The translations under genes and the position numbers were made by a program. Below are positions 16,984-25,297 of a DNA stretch of 64,000 bases, piece after piece. Numbering within the stretch: the stretch's first letter is position 1; each line of letters opens with the position of its first letter. Below the pieces are notes generated by a model that ran no database searches, had not been told where the DNA came from, and saw nothing but the letters and a program-made list of their open reading frames with translations. The DNA comes from Propioniciclava coleopterorum (GTDB taxonomy: Bacteria > Actinomycetota > Actinomycetes > Propionibacteriales > Propionibacteriaceae): the NCBI RefSeq assembly GCF_011393335.1, contig NZ_CP049865.1, forward strand, positions 3,552,722 through 3,616,721. Direction: 5' to 3'.

Positions 16984-18251
16984 TCGTCGACGATCTGCGG
17001 CTCGGCCCCCACGCACGGGTCTACGCCGAGGGCTGGCAGAGCTGGAGCGCGACGGGGTGGTCGGCCGCGTCCGCGTCCGGGCCGGCACCCCAGACCGAGT
17101 GGCAACGGCTGATGCGATTCCGGCCCGACTCCCCGCTGAGCAACACCGGGCGTCAAGGCGAGGGCCTCCTGCTGGTGGACCCGGGCGACGGCTCGCCGGT
17201 GCTGCGCTACGCGGGCGCCACGGACGAGGTGCCCAGCATCCGCACCACCCCCACGGAGGTTCCCGGCGGCACGACGCTGAGGATCGACGCGTCCGGGCCG
17301 GTGCGCCGCAGCGAGCATGCCGACGCCGCCGAGGCGCTGGCCGGCTTCGCGGACGCGGTGGCCGCCGAGCGCGACGTGCGCGTCCGGCCGGCCCCGCGGG
17401 TGTGGTGCTCGTGGTACCGCTACTTCGAGGACGTCACCGCCGCCGACATCGCCGAGAACCTCGCCGCGATCGACGCCGCCGGGCTCGAGGTCGAGGTGAT
17501 CCAGATCGACGACGGCTGGAGCCCCGGCCTGGGTGAGGGCGCGCGTCCGGACCCGGGGTTCGGCCACCTGCCCGGTCTGGTCACCGCCATCCGCGACTCC
17601 GGGCGGGCCGCAGGGCTGTGGCTGGCCCCGTTCCTGGTCGGCCGCGACACCACCCTGGCCCGCCGGCACCCCGACTGGCTCACCGGCCCGGCGGGCTACA
17701 ACTGGGGCCAGGATCTGGTCGGCCTCGACCTGACTCACCCAGGCGTCCGGGAGCACCTCGCCGACACCGTCGCGTGGGCGGTCGGGCTGGGGATCAGCTA
17801 CCTCAAGCTCGACTTCCTCTACGCCGGCGCGCTGCCCGGCCCCCGGCACAGCGGGGCCGCGCCGTTGGCGTCCTACCGCGACGGGCTGGCGCTGATCCGC
17901 GAGGCAGCCGGCCCCGACGCGTACCTGGTGGGGTGCGGCGCTCCGCTGCTGCCGTCGGTGGGGCTGGTGGACGCGATGCGCGTCTCCCCCGACACCTTCC
18001 ACGAGGGCGGTCAGGACGGCTCAGCCGGACTGCGCGGGGCCCCCAACGTTGCCGCCCGCACCTGGCAGGACGGCCGCTGGTGGGCCAACGACCCCGACTG
18101 CCTGGTGATGCGGCCCTCCTTCGTGCTGCGCGACGCGTGGGCGGAGGCCATCACCGGACGCGGGACGCTGCGCTCCTTCTCCGACCGGGTCGCCGACCTG
18201 GACGCCCACGGCCTGGCCGCCGTCCGCCGCCACCTGTCCCCGGCGCCGTGA
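16980..18251 (+). CDS. GH36-like (clan GH-D) alpha-glycosidase
   Basis: A 423-residue cytosolic glycosidase of the alpha-galactosidase/GH36 type. The catalytic barrel begins at about residue 140 (WCSWYRYFEDVT). It has IQIDDGW, the nucleophile Asp278 in YLKLDFLY and the acid/base candidate Asp338 in MRVSPDT. It is much shorter than standard GH36 enzymes (over 700 residues) because the large N-terminal beta-sandwich is reduced to about 130 residues beginning VYAEGWQSWSATGW. The GTG overlaps the preceding stop (GTGA). Could be an alpha-galactosidase or act on another alpha-glycoside; substrate unknown. Confidence 0.8.
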   Translation: MIVDDLRLGPHARVYAEGWQSWSATGWSAASASGPAPQTEWQRLMRFRPDSPLSNTGRQGEGLLLVDPGDGSPVLRYAGATDEVPSIRTTPTEVPGGTTLRIDASGPVRRSEHADAAEALAGFADAVAAERDVRVRPAPRVWCSWYRYFEDVTAADIAENLAAIDAAGLEVEVIQIDDGWSPGLGEGARPDPGFGHLPGLVTAIRDSGRAAGLWLAPFLVGRDTTLARRHPDWLTGPAGYNWGQDLVGLDLTHPGVREHLADTVAWAVGLGISYLKLDFLYAGALPGPRHSGAAPLASYRDGLALIREAAGPDAYLVGCGAPLLPSVGLVDAMRVSPDTFHEGGQDGSAGLRGAPNVAARTWQDGRWWANDPDCLVMRPSFVLRDAWAEAITGRGTLRSFSDRVADLDAHGLAAVRRHLSPAP

Positions 18252-19915
18252 TGCGCGCCGGGGACGCCCTCGAACCGGGCACCGCACTGCACCGCCGGTA
18301 CGAGAGCCTTCAGGCGGCCCCGCGCGGCCGACACGCCGCGCCGCCGCCGCCCGCCGGGCCGTTGCCCGAGGCGTCCGCGCTCCTCGGGCGGCTACCCGGG
18401 CCCTGGGTCGCCGGGCGACCCGACTACCGCGCCTGCTACGACTACGCGGTCGCGACGTTGCTGGGGTCACGCCGGGCGCCCCAGCCGGGCAGCGGCTTCG
18501 TCAGCCCGTTCCTGGACAGCGCGTTCAACGACAACGTGTTCTGGTGGGACTCCTGCTTCATCACCATGTTCGCTCGACTGCTGCACCCGTACGTGCCGGG
18601 CATCTGCTCGCTGGACAACTTCTACGCCCGCCAGTTCGACGACGGCGAGATCTGCCGCGAGATCAACGCCACCACCGGGCGCGACCTGCCGTGGTGGACC
18701 AACCTGGACGGCGGGCCGCTGTACTCGTTCTACGACCGCGCCTACGGCTACCGCTCGCTGACGTCGGCCGCCCCCGACCTGGACCTGGCCACCTGCCGCC
18801 GCCCGGATCTCGGCCGCGTGCCGGCCGCGCCGCCGCACCTCACGCTCGACGCGCTGAACCACCCCGTCGCGGCGTGGGCCGAGTGGCTCAGCTTCACCCA
18901 GACCGGCGACCTGGACCGGCTCGAACGCGTCCTGCCGGCGCTGGCCGCCTACCACGCAGCGCTCGAGGAGCACCTGGGTCACGCCGAGGGGCTCTACGTC
19001 TCGGACTGGGCCAGCATGGACAACTCGCCCCGCAACGCGCGGCTGGGCTTCGGCGTCGACACCGCCTGCGAGATGGTGCTGGACGCCCGGCACCTCCTCC
19101 AGATCGCCGCGGCGCTGCGGGCAGCCGGACGTCGCGCCGACCTGGACGACGCCGCGCTGGGGCGCCGCGCCGAGGCGACCGATGCGGCGATCAACGCGCT
19201 GATGTGGGACCCCGAGCGGGCCTTCTACGTCGACCTGGACGCCGACCGCGTGCGGATCGAGGTGCGGACCATCGCCGGATTCTGGCCGCTCATCGCGGGA
19301 GTGGCGCGCGGCGAGCGGGCCGACGCGCTGGTGGCCGCCCTGCTGGATCCCGCCGCGTTCGGTCGCCTCAACCCGGTGCCGTCGGTCGCCGCCGACGAGC
19401 CCGGCTACGTGCCCGAGGGCGGCTACTGGCGCGGCGGCACCTGGTCGCCGACCAACCAGATGGTGATCGCCGGGCTGGCCGCCGTCGGCCGTCACGACCT
19501 GGCCCGGGAGTTGGCCACCCGGCACCTGGACGCCGTGTGCCGGGTCCACGCAGACACCGGCACCATCTACGAGTACTCCTCCCCCGACCTGCTCAGCGCG
19601 GGCGCCAACGACCATCCGGCGTTCGTCGGCTGGTCGGGCATGGCGCCGATCGGCTTCCTGATCGAGCGGGTGATCGGGCTGCAGGCCGACGCCCCCACTG
19701 CGAGGCTGACGTGGCGGCTGCCCGCCGCCGGGCCCGACTGCGGCGTCGAGCGGTACTGGTTCGGCGGGATCACCGCGGACCTGGCGTTGCGTCATACCGA
19801 CCGGGAACGCGTCGTCGAGGTGACCGCGGACGGGCCGTTCACCCTGGAACTGGTCGGAGCCACCGGCACCAGCCGCCATGCGGTCACCGCCCGGCACCGG
19901 TTCGAGGCACCGTGA
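18251..19915 (+). CDS. (alpha/alpha)6 glycosidase, GH63/trehalase-like
   Basis: A 554-residue six-hairpin glycosidase distantly related to GH63 and GH37. NDNVFWWDSCFITMFARL lines the first helix pair, and DWASMDNSPRNARLGFG carries the candidate acid Asp257, mirroring ESGMDNSPR of the upstream GH63 enzyme. YWRGGTWSPTNQMVIAGL is the typical C-terminal barrel motif. There is no signal peptide. The start ATG overlaps the GH36-like stop by one base. It is the second (alpha/alpha)6 hydrolase in the operon but only remotely similar to the first, suggesting a different linkage or aglycone. Confidence 0.78.
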   Translation: MRAGDALEPGTALHRRYESLQAAPRGRHAAPPPPAGPLPEASALLGRLPGPWVAGRPDYRACYDYAVATLLGSRRAPQPGSGFVSPFLDSAFNDNVFWWDSCFITMFARLLHPYVPGICSLDNFYARQFDDGEICREINATTGRDLPWWTNLDGGPLYSFYDRAYGYRSLTSAAPDLDLATCRRPDLGRVPAAPPHLTLDALNHPVAAWAEWLSFTQTGDLDRLERVLPALAAYHAALEEHLGHAEGLYVSDWASMDNSPRNARLGFGVDTACEMVLDARHLLQIAAALRAAGRRADLDDAALGRRAEATDAAINALMWDPERAFYVDLDADRVRIEVRTIAGFWPLIAGVARGERADALVAALLDPAAFGRLNPVPSVAADEPGYVPEGGYWRGGTWSPTNQMVIAGLAAVGRHDLARELATRHLDAVCRVHADTGTIYEYSSPDLLSAGANDHPAFVGWSGMAPIGFLIERVIGLQADAPTARLTWRLPAAGPDCGVERYWFGGITADLALRHTDRERVVEVTADGPFTLELVGATGTSRHAVTARHRFEAP

Positions 19916-20538
19916 GCCCCGTCATCGTCGTCTACGGCGACAGCATCTCGTCCGGCAGCCACGGCGACGGCGGCTACCTCCCCGCCCTGGCCGAACTCGG
20001 CGAGGTGCGCAACCACGCGATCGGCGGCAGCCCGCTCGCCCCGACCGCTCCCGGTTCGCTGGTCGAGGTGCTGGCCGACCCGGCCCGACTCCACGCCGAC
20101 GCCGACGTCGCGGTGGTGTGGCACGGCTCCAACGACTGGTTCTGGGGCAGCCCGCTCGGCGACCCGGACGCCCCCGACCCCGACTCGTTCCGCGGCGCGC
20201 TGCGGCGCTGCCTGGCGATGCTGCGGGCAGCCGCTCCGGGCGTCGGCGTCCTGGCGCCGCTGCCGCTGCCGCGGTTCGAGGCCCCCGCGGGTGCCGCGGA
20301 GCCGGGCGACGCGCACCTGACCCCCAACCATGTCGGGGCCACCCTGGCCGACTACGCCGGCGTCCTCCGAGGGGAGGCCGACCGCCTCGGCTACCGGATC
20401 GTGGACCTCGCCGGCGCCGGCCTGAGCACCGCCACGCCGGAGCTGTACGAGGACAGGGTGCACCCCAACGCGGCGGGCTACGCGCGACTCGCCCCGTTGC
20501 TCGCCGCCGCCGTCACCGGCCTGCTGGCGGCGCCGTGA
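19912..20538 (+). CDS. SGNH/GDSL-family hydrolase
   Basis: A 208-residue cytosolic esterase-type hydrolase. Block I is VIVVYGDSISSG with nucleophile Ser11. Block III is WHGSNDWFWG. Block V is EDRVHPNAAGY with Asp181 and His184 completing the triad. The GTG overlaps the previous stop (GTGA) and its own stop overlaps the ROK kinase start. In a glycoside operon it most likely removes acetyl or another acyl group from the imported compound, implying the natural substrate is esterified. Confidence 0.85.
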   Translation: MSPVIVVYGDSISSGSHGDGGYLPALAELGEVRNHAIGGSPLAPTAPGSLVEVLADPARLHADADVAVVWHGSNDWFWGSPLGDPDAPDPDSFRGALRRCLAMLRAAAPGVGVLAPLPLPRFEAPAGAAEPGDAHLTPNHVGATLADYAGVLRGEADRLGYRIVDLAGAGLSTATPELYEDRVHPNAAGYARLAPLLAAAVTGLLAAP

Positions 20539-21419
20539 TCGCCGCGGTCGACCTGGGCGGCGGCACCATCCGGCTGGGGCTGCACGACGGGAACGGCTGG
20601 GTCGAGCGAGTGCGCCTGCCCAACACCGACCAGCCCGCCGACCTCGACGCCGCGGCGGCCCAGTTGACCCGCTGGCGCGCCGCACACGGCGCACCGACCC
20701 GGGTCGGGGTCGCGATCCCTGGCATCGTCACCGCGGACGGCACGGGGCTGGCCTCGGCGCACGGCAAGTACGCCCACCTGCGCGGCCGCGACCTGCGCGC
20801 CTGGGCCGCGGCCGCCGCCGGAGCCCCGGCGCGCGTCGAGAACGACGCCCGCGCCGCCCTGCTGGGCGAGGCCGCGGCCGGCGCCGCGCACGGCTGCCGG
20901 GACGCCGTCCTGCTGATCGTCGGCACCGGCATCGGTACCGCCGCCCTGGTCGACGGACACCTGGTTCGGGGCGCACACGGTCACGGCGGCGTCCTGGGCG
21001 GCCACGTGACCATCGACCTCGCCGGCGCCGCCTGTCCCTGCGGCAACCTCGGCTGCGCCGAGACGCTGGGCGGATCGTGGGCGCTGGCTGGGCTTGCGGC
21101 CACCCGGCCCGACTACGGGGCCTCGCCGCTGGCGTCCGGCCCCGTCGGGTTCCGCGAGGTGATCGCGGCCGCGGACGCGGGCGACCCGTGCGCGGCGGCG
21201 GTCCTGGACCGCGCCCTCGCGTCCTGGGCCGCGGTGCTGGTGACGCTGATCCACCTCTTCGACCCCGAGCGCGTCGTGCTGGCCGGCGGCCCGCTGTGCT
21301 CCGCGCCCGCGCTGGTCTCCGGGCTCCGCGGCCGCGTCGCCTCCCACCTGTGGTCGGGGATCGCCTGCCCCGACCTCGTCGTTTCCCCGCGCCCGAGGAG
21401 TCGGTGCTCCGCGGGCTGA
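20535..21419 (+). CDS. ROK-family sugar kinase, frameshifted C-terminus
   Basis: Sugar kinase without a DNA-binding domain. It starts directly with the ATP-binding motif AAVDLGGGTIRLGLHD, then has ENDARAALLGEA, GTGIGTAALVDG and the ROK zinc motif CPCGNLGCAETLGG. The frame given ends at 21419 with an abnormal tail. One extra base at the CCCC run 21385-21388 gives a normal ending (APEESVLRGLIQLASRAEQE) whose TGA at 21458-21460 overlaps the next ATG, as at most other junctions of this operon. Restored length is about 308 residues. With the ManA-like isomerase next door, mannose, fructose or glucose are plausible substrates. Confidence 0.85.
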   Translation: MIAAVDLGGGTIRLGLHDGNGWVERVRLPNTDQPADLDAAAAQLTRWRAAHGAPTRVGVAIPGIVTADGTGLASAHGKYAHLRGRDLRAWAAAAAGAPARVENDARAALLGEAAAGAAHGCRDAVLLIVGTGIGTAALVDGHLVRGAHGHGGVLGGHVTIDLAGAACPCGNLGCAETLGGSWALAGLAATRPDYGASPLASGPVGFREVIAAADAGDPCAAAVLDRALASWAAVLVTLIHLFDPERVVLAGGPLCSAPALVSGLRGRVASHLWSGIACPDLVVSPRPRSRCSAG

Positions 21420-21456
21420 TCCAGCTTGCCTCCCGAGCAGAACAGGAACCCGCGCC

Positions 21457-23199
21457 ATGACCGCGCCCCGGACGCCCGACTACGACCCGCACCCCGTGAT
21501 CGAGGTGCCCGGCACCGCCCTGCGGGGCGCCGACCTGTGGCACGCCCTCAACACCGACGCACGCGCCCGCGGCGGCGAGCGGCCCGTCATCGTGCTGGAC
21601 ACCTACCCCGCCACCGACACCCCCGGCCTCGTCGCGCAGGCCCTGGCCCACCTGCCGGGCTACACCGCGCTCGACGTCGAGGAGGCCGCCCTGCCCATCT
21701 CCGCGATCGACGCCCTGATCGGACGCCACCTCACCGACGACCGCGTGTTCGGCGTCCTGGCCCCGCATCGGCTCGCCGAGTTCTACGATCCCGACGCACT
21801 GGACGCGCTCACCACGTCCGTGGCCGCGGCGCCAGGACCGCTGCTGGTCCACGGCTGGGGCGCCGCCCTCGCCGCGCCGGCCCGCGCGGTGCTCGCCCTG
21901 GTCGACCTGGCCCGCTGGGAGATCCAGCAGCGTTACCGGGGCGGGACGCCGAACTGGCGCTGCCCGCGTCCCGAGGACGACGTGCTGCGGGCCTACAAGC
22001 GCGGCTTCTTCGTGGAGTGGCGCGTCGCGGACGCCCACAAGCGCGGCCTGTTCGACCGGCTCGACTGGGTGCTGGACGGCAACGCGTCCGAGCCGGTCGG
22101 GCTGTCCGGGGCCGACTTCCGGGCGGGCATGGCGTCTGCCGCTCGGCGTCCGTTCCGCCTGGTGCCGTACTTCGACCAGGGCGTGTGGGGTGGCCACTGG
22201 ATGCAGGAGAGGTTCGGGCTGCCGGCCGCGACCAACTACGCATGGTGCTTCGACTGCGTCCCCGAGGAGAACAGCATCGTGCTGCGGCTGACCGGCGGCG
22301 ACGTCGAACTGCCGGCCATCGACCTGGTGCTGTCCCAGCCCGACGCCCTGCTCGGACGCCGCACGCACGCCCGGTTCGGCGCCGAGTTCCCGATCCGGTT
22401 CGACTTCCTGGACACCATGGGCGGGCAGAACCTGTCCCTTCAGGTGCACCCCAGCACCGACTACATCCAGCGCACCTTCGGCATGCACTACACCCAGGAC
22501 GAGTCCTACTACCTGCTGGACGCCGCCCCGGGCGCACAGGTCTACCTCGGGCTGCGCGAGGACGCCGACCCCGAGGCGCTGCGCGACGCGCTCCGCCGCG
22601 CGGAGGCGGGAGCGCCGTTCGAGGCCGACGCGTTCGTCAACAGCTTCCCGGCCGCCAAGCACGACCACTTCCTGATCCCCGCCGGCACGGTGCACTGCTC
22701 AGGAGGGGACGCGATGGTCCTGGAGATCTCGGCGACCCCCTTCATCTTCACCTTCAAGATGTGGGACTGGGATCGGCTCGGCCTTGACGGCCGGCCACGG
22801 CCGGTTCACCTCGATCATGCGTTCGCGAACATCGACTGGTCGCGCCGCACCGCCTGGGTCGAGCGCGAACTCGTCGACCGGGTCGTCATCACGGAAGAGG
22901 GCGAGGGCTGGCGCCGCGAGGTGACGGGACTGCACGAGTTGGAGTTCATCGAGACCACCCGGACCTGGTTCACCGGCCCGATCGAGGACGACACCCATGG
23001 GACCGTGCATGTGCTCAACCTCGTGGAGGGGGGCCCGATCCTCCTGGAGAGCCCCACGGGCGCCTTCGCTCCGTTCGCCGTGCACTACGCCGAAACGTTC
23101 GTCGTCCCCGCCGCCGTGGGGCGCTACCGGGCCCGGCCCCTCGCCGAGGGTGCGCACGCCGTCCTCCGGGCGCACGTCCGCGGCACCGAGACGGACTGA
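21457..23199 (+). CDS. Large class I mannose-6-phosphate isomerase-like protein
   Basis: A 580-residue protein. The C-terminal part (about residues 215-580) is a cupin-type ManA domain: LVPYFDQGVWGGHWMQE, the zinc-site segment LSLQVHPSTDYIQ, QDESYYLLDA and FLIPAGTVHCSGG. The N-terminal 200 residues (RPVIVLDTYPATDTPGLVAQ) are extra compared with ordinary ManA (about 390 residues), and I do not recognise their role. As the last gene of the operon it would convert a phosphorylated hexose made by the ROK kinase to fructose-6-phosphate. The natural sugar could be something other than mannose. Confidence 0.78.
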   Translation: MTAPRTPDYDPHPVIEVPGTALRGADLWHALNTDARARGGERPVIVLDTYPATDTPGLVAQALAHLPGYTALDVEEAALPISAIDALIGRHLTDDRVFGVLAPHRLAEFYDPDALDALTTSVAAAPGPLLVHGWGAALAAPARAVLALVDLARWEIQQRYRGGTPNWRCPRPEDDVLRAYKRGFFVEWRVADAHKRGLFDRLDWVLDGNASEPVGLSGADFRAGMASAARRPFRLVPYFDQGVWGGHWMQERFGLPAATNYAWCFDCVPEENSIVLRLTGGDVELPAIDLVLSQPDALLGRRTHARFGAEFPIRFDFLDTMGGQNLSLQVHPSTDYIQRTFGMHYTQDESYYLLDAAPGAQVYLGLREDADPEALRDALRRAEAGAPFEADAFVNSFPAAKHDHFLIPAGTVHCSGGDAMVLEISATPFIFTFKMWDWDRLGLDGRPRPVHLDHAFANIDWSRRTAWVERELVDRVVITEEGEGWRREVTGLHELEFIETTRTWFTGPIEDDTHGTVHVLNLVEGGPILLESPTGAFAPFAVHYAETFVVPAAVGRYRARPLAEGAHAVLRAHVRGTETD

Positions 23200-23253
23200 C
23201 GCCGGTCGTGCTGCCGGGGTGCCGAACGCACGACACTGCGAGCAGTTCGGGTC

Positions 23254-23259
23254 TAGCCT
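23254..23259 (+). promoter_or_regulatory. -10-like box for leaderless DinB-like gene
   Basis: TAGCCT ends 6 nt before the ATG at 23266; no Shine-Dalgarno is visible. Read as a promoter producing a leaderless mRNA. Confidence 0.5.
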
Positions 23260-23265
23260 TCCCGC

Positions 23266-23784
23266 ATGGACGAACCGCGCCATCCCGGGCATGCGCATCA
23301 GGCCTCGTTCGGCGTCCGTGAGGCCGCCGAGAGGACGATGCTCACCACGTTCCTCGACGAGCACCGCGCGGCGGCAGCGGGGCTGCTCGACGGGCTCAGC
23401 GAGGAGGAGGCGGCCCTCTCCCTGGTGCCCTCGGCCACGACGGTGCTCGGGCTGGTGAAGCACCTCACGCTCGTCGAGACGATCTGGTTCGCCGAACTGC
23501 TCACCGGCACCACCCGCGCCGACCTGGGGCTGCCCGCCACTCCAGCCGCGAGCTTCGAGCTCGCACCCGACGACACGGTCGCATCGATCGCACGCGGGTA
23601 CGCGCAGGCCTGCGACCGCTCCCGCGCCGCGCTGGTCGGTCACGATCTCGACGAGATCGTCGCCGGTCACCGACTCGGCCCGATGAGCCTGCGGTGGATC
23701 CTGCTGCACTGCATCCGCGAGACCGCCCAGCACGTCGGGCACGGCGAGATCCTGCGCGAGCAGACCCTCGCGTCCCGAGGCTGA
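23266..23784 (+). CDS. DinB/DUF664-family protein
   Basis: A 172-residue four-helix-bundle protein of the DinB/YfiT-like family. Metal-binding histidines are visible in LVKHLTLVETIWF (about residue 65) and LLHCIRETAQHVGHGEIL (about residues 146-163). Actinobacterial members include mycothiol- or other thiol-dependent transferases, but the family is functionally broad. It stands alone, reading away from the large operon. Confidence 0.8.
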   Translation: MDEPRHPGHAHQASFGVREAAERTMLTTFLDEHRAAAAGLLDGLSEEEAALSLVPSATTVLGLVKHLTLVETIWFAELLTGTTRADLGLPATPAASFELAPDDTVASIARGYAQACDRSRAALVGHDLDEIVAGHRLGPMSLRWILLHCIRETAQHVGHGEILREQTLASRG

Positions 23785-23827
23785 CCAGTCGACGAGGGCC
23801 CGCCCGTCTCGGCGCCGAGCCGACGCC

Positions 23828-24496
23828 TCAGGGCCCCGGAGTCTCCGCGTGCGGCGCTCCGACCTGCTTCGACTCCGGGGAGCCCCGTTGGCGCAGGTAC
23901 ACCGTGAAGATCGCCATGGACGCCACCGCCAGGAACTCCGACTGCCAGTTCTGAAGGGTTCGCCCCCAGAAGTCGGTGTCCCCGAGGTACTGCCCCAGGG
24001 TGAGCGGATCGAGTTGGTCGCGGATCCGCTCCTCGTTCAGCGCGACGCGTCCCGCGACGGCCTGCGTCGCCCAGGACAGGAGGAAGATGACCGCCATCAC
24101 GAGCGTCAGGGAGAACCCGAAGACGCGCGTCCCGATGCCGCCGGCCCTTGCTGCGCGGGGTGAGTCCGCCTGGGCGAACGGGCCGACACGCTGCTGCTCG
24201 TCGGTTCCGAGTCCCTCCTGTCCCGGCGGTTTGGATTCCGCCGACCCCCGCTGCACCAGCCACACCGTCAGGAAGATGTACAGGGTGAACTGGAGGTACT
24301 CGGACTGCCAGTTCTCCGCGACGTCGACCCCGAAGGCCGACGAGGTGACGTAGGTCGCCCAGTCGATCTCGGCCAGGTGCGCGGTGCGGGCGGCGTCGTT
24401 GTAGTCGGCCAGCCCGACCAGCGACTGTCCGACGAGGGCGCCCAGGAGCAGCACCAGGAACGTGAGCGTCAGCGCATTGTCGCGCAGCCTCCTCAC
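23828..24496 (-). CDS. DUF6766-like membrane protein with internal duplication
   Basis: A 222-residue membrane protein with four predicted helices in two pairs. The halves repeat one another: ENWQSEYL...QRGSAESK at about residues 60-90 and QNWQSEFL...QRGSPESK at about residues 180-210. The charged linker between them is cytosolic or external. The GTG start overlaps the upstream micro-protein stop (GTGA). Function is unknown; the DUF number is my recollection of the family and should be verified. Confidence 0.75.
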   Translation of the reverse strand: MRRLRDNALTLTFLVLLLGALVGQSLVGLADYNDAARTAHLAEIDWATYVTSSAFGVDVAENWQSEYLQFTLYIFLTVWLVQRGSAESKPPGQEGLGTDEQQRVGPFAQADSPRAARAGGIGTRVFGFSLTLVMAVIFLLSWATQAVAGRVALNEERIRDQLDPLTLGQYLGDTDFWGRTLQNWQSEFLAVASMAIFTVYLRQRGSPESKQVGAPHAETPGP

Positions 24497-24585
24497 CGCC
24501 CCATCACCCCGACGGCGATCATCGCGGCCAGCGCCAGACCGATCCCGACCAGCAGGATCACGAACAGCGCGCGCGTCGTCCTCAC
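24493..24585 (-). CDS. Micro-protein with one membrane helix (30 aa)
   Basis: A 30-residue reading frame, VRTTRALFVILLVGIGLA followed by AAMIAVGVMGR: two arginines, then a single hydrophobic helix. Its GTG start overlaps the lipoprotein stop and its TGA overlaps the GTG of the DUF6766-like gene, so all three frames are chained by 4-nt overlaps. That precise chaining is the main evidence that it is translated. Confidence 0.55.
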   Translation of the reverse strand: MRTTRALFVILLVGIGLALAAMIAVGVMGR

Positions 24586-25118
24586 GGCTCCACCTCGCAG
24601 ACGTACGGGATCGCGGGATCCTCGCTGACGCGGCGGCATCCGGCCGCGGTGATCCGCCAGCCCCCGGGGAACGATGCGAGGAAGACCACGTCCCCGGTGA
24701 AGCGAACCTGGGCGCCCTGACCCGCGATCTCGACGTGCGTCACGTCGCCGGCCCGGGTCCCGCGCGGCAGACCCGCCAGCACGTCCGGACAGGCCCCCAG
24801 CTCTTCCACCTCGTGGAACGTCGCCGGGGCCAGCAGGGCGCAGGCACGCTCGGCCGGGGCGCGCTGGAACTCCTCCGCCGCGGATCTCACGGCGGCCGTC
24901 GAGGGATTGGTGCACCCCGCCAGCATCAGCGCGCCGATCGCCATCGAGCCCAGGGGCCCGACCCTCACGCCGGCCGATCCCCGGGTGAGCCGCCGGCTCC
25001 CGCCCGGGTGCACCGCGGCAGCCTGGGAACCACCCTGCGCCGGCCGCCGGGGTCTGGACGCGGTCCGGGACGGGCACGCCTCGCGCCGCGTGAGCGCTGG
25101 TTCGCGGATTCGGGCCAT
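24582..25118 (-). CDS. Putative lipoprotein of unknown function
   Basis: A secreted, lipid-anchored protein. The hydrophobic segment SMAIGALMLAGC ends in a lipobox Cys, followed by a region of about 110 residues with three further cysteines (ERACALL, LGACPDV, AAGCRRV) and a beta-rich end (GDVVFLASFPGGWRIT). The start is uncertain. ATG 25118 has an excellent GGGAGGGGG Shine-Dalgarno but puts about 55 charged residues before the signal helix. GTG 24968 gives a normal 128-residue prelipoprotein. It is the first gene of a three-gene chain with the micro-protein and DUF6766-like protein. Confidence 0.65.
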   Translation of the reverse strand: MARIREPALTRREACPSRTASRPRRPAQGGSQAAAVHPGGSRRLTRGSAGVRVGPLGSMAIGALMLAGCTNPSTAAVRSAAEEFQRAPAERACALLAPATFHEVEELGACPDVLAGLPRGTRAGDVTHVEIAGQGAQVRFTGDVVFLASFPGGWRITAAGCRRVSEDPAIPYVCEVEP

Positions 25119-25297
25119 GACACCCCCTCCCGGGAGCGACCGAGTCGCCGTGCCGGTCGCTGGACCTTCCTCACCGTGTCACTGCTCGCGGCCGCTGACA
25201 AGCCCGGGCGCAGGGCCGGACGCGGGGGGCCGGCCCCCGACGCGGACCCCACCTTCGCGCGTCCCGGCCGGCGGCCGCCCTCACCGGGGAGACCCCC

